DNA of 64,000 bases from Bacillus sp. AFS055030 (GTDB taxonomy: Bacteria; Bacillota; Bacilli; Bacillales; Bacillaceae_G). The notes below the pieces were generated by a model. That model was not told the origin of the DNA. It saw only the letters and a program-made list of their open reading frames with translations, and did no database searches. The DNA is taken from NCBI RefSeq assembly GCF_002574545.1, contig NZ_NUGT01000035.1:1-64000 (forward strand), in the 5' to 3' direction. Within the stretch, counting starts at the first letter, position 1, and each line of letters starts with the position of its first letter. This document shows, piece by piece, positions 63,245 to 64,000 of the stretch. The position numbers were made by a program, and so were the translations under genes.

Positions 63245-63394
63245 TTTAAATCCCTCAACTTATTATTTTTATATGTAAATTAAAATTTTTTAATCGAACT
63301 ATCAATTCAATGAAATTTCCTTCATTTTACCATATAATAAAAAAAGAATTTAGTAGTGAAATAATTTGATTGCCTAAAGAAGGTGTGTAAAAAC

Positions 63395-64000
63395 TTGTTA
63401 CAAGTAATAGGAATCACAAAAAATAAAGTAATTGATCGAAATATTACAATTGCAGACGCAAGATCAAATAAATACTTATGGTATTGGGTAGATATTAATG
63501 AACCAACTGAAGATGAGATTCAACTTTTAACAACTGAATTTAATTTTCATCCTTTAGCGATTGAAGATTGTTTGGAGTATGTACAACGACCTAAACTTGA
63601 TTATTACGAAGGATATCACTTTTTAATTTTGCACGAATTAAATAAATCAGATTTAGAGGAGACGGAACTGGATATATTTGTAAGTGACCATTATGTCATC
63701 ACATTTCATATTCATAAAAGTCCGGCTATACAATTAGTTTTAGAAAATATGAAATCAGATCGTCGGGCTTCGAAGAGTCCACTTCATTTAACGCATCGAA
63801 TTATTGATGAGCTTGTAGATAGCTATTTTCCACTTATTTATCGTTTGGAGGATGAGCTATCAGACTTAGAGATTGATCCTTTAAAGAAACAAGTAAATAA
63901 TGTTGTTGAAAGATTATATGATATTAAATCGGATTTATCGAAATTAAGAAGAACGATTTTACCAACTCGTGATTTATTATATCGAATCCTTAATTCGAAT
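63395..64000 (+). CDS. corA: CorA-type magnesium/cobalt transporter (N-terminal part)
   Basis: Partial: 202 codons to the window edge, no stop. Starts TTG 63395, 9 bases after AAGGTG. WVDINEPTEDEIQLLTTEFN, FHPLAIEDCLE, YYEGYHFLILHEL and VSDHYVITFH are the cytoplasmic funnel motifs of CorA; the two membrane helices and GMN motif lie outside the window. Mg2+ uptake is the usual role. Confidence 0.85.
   Translation, partial: MLQVIGITKNKVIDRNITIADARSNKYLWYWVDINEPTEDEIQLLTTEFNFHPLAIEDCLEYVQRPKLDYYEGYHFLILHELNKSDLEETELDIFVSDHYVITFHIHKSPAIQLVLENMKSDRRASKSPLHLTHRIIDELVDSYFPLIYRLEDELSDLEIDPLKKQVNNVVERLYDIKSDLSKLRRTILPTRDLLYRILNSN

Overview
The window is AT-rich chromosomal DNA from an endospore-forming, facultatively anaerobic member of the Bacillaceae. 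Spore formation is shown by an alpha/beta-type SASP, a Spo0E-like phosphatase, a CotF-type coat protein and a KinA-E-like orphan kinase. The class IV polyhydroxyalkanoate (PHA) cluster phaJ-phaP-phaQ | phaR-phaB-phaC is the Bacillus arrangement (as in B. megaterium and B. cereus relatives). I cannot fix the genus; a Bacillus, Priestia or Gottfriedia-like organism fits. No rRNA, tRNA, CRISPR array, prophage or intact insertion sequence was seen.

Layout. 0-18.5 kb: an Fsr-type MFS exporter divergent from an AlkD-like glycosylase, a D,D-carboxypeptidase, a Pit phosphate transporter with its DUF47 partner, an aldehyde dehydrogenase, the potABCD polyamine operon, a MarR regulator, a YitT-family membrane protein with a long structured leader, adhE under two Rex/Fnr-type operators, an RluA-type pseudouridine synthase, cutC and a CAP-domain secreted protein. 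18.5-22.6 kb: a gene-poor stretch holding a terminator/MITE-like hairpin, an extended SDR gene, a 12-unit array of 52-bp tandem repeats, and nagP (GlcNAc PTS) with CcpA and NagR sites. 22.4-26.9 kb: SASP and the PHA cluster. 27-39 kb: mostly single genes (oxidoreductase, YetF, DUF3189, CotF, DinB, DUF3905, radical SAM, mtnB, Spo0E, MarR, M3 peptidase), a truncated RND pump (swrC-like) ending at a perfect inverted repeat, and several very small genes. 39-43.7 kb: nrdI-nrdE-nrdF behind an NrdR-box pair, then a quinone oxidoreductase. 43.7-50 kb: orphan kinase, DUF72, bdbC, deoD, a membrane-anchored unknown, a HAD phosphatase and a ComEC-like metallo-beta-lactamase with a suspicious reading frame. 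50-59.3 kb: nagA-nagB-nagR, a Cof-type HAD phosphatase, glcT, ptsG and ptsHI. 59.3-64 kb: ArsR regulator, nitroreductase, a 3-hydroxyisobutyrate-dehydrogenase-like enzyme, RDD protein, aminotransferase and the start of a CorA-type transporter.

How the genes work together. The window is rich in sugar uptake: glcT-ptsG-ptsHI supplies glucose uptake and the general PTS proteins, which also feed nagP at 21-22 kb; nagA and nagB convert the imported GlcNAc-6-P, and NagR, encoded with them, has matching operator-like sequences before both nagP and nagA. CcpA sites sit on the ptsG and nagP promoters. Carbon overflow can go to PHA granules (phaRBC, phaJ, phasin) or, under oxygen limitation, to ethanol through AdhE, controlled by NADH through Rex.

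Less explained features are the 52-bp repeat array with two alternating tail types, the three-way-junction RNA candidate before the YitT gene with four mutually exclusive hairpin arms, a 26-bp perfect palindrome before alkD, and the terminator/promoter overlap between ptsG and ptsHI. Many starts were moved downstream from the longest frame because a clear Shine-Dalgarno (SD) sequence sits just before an internal start codon.
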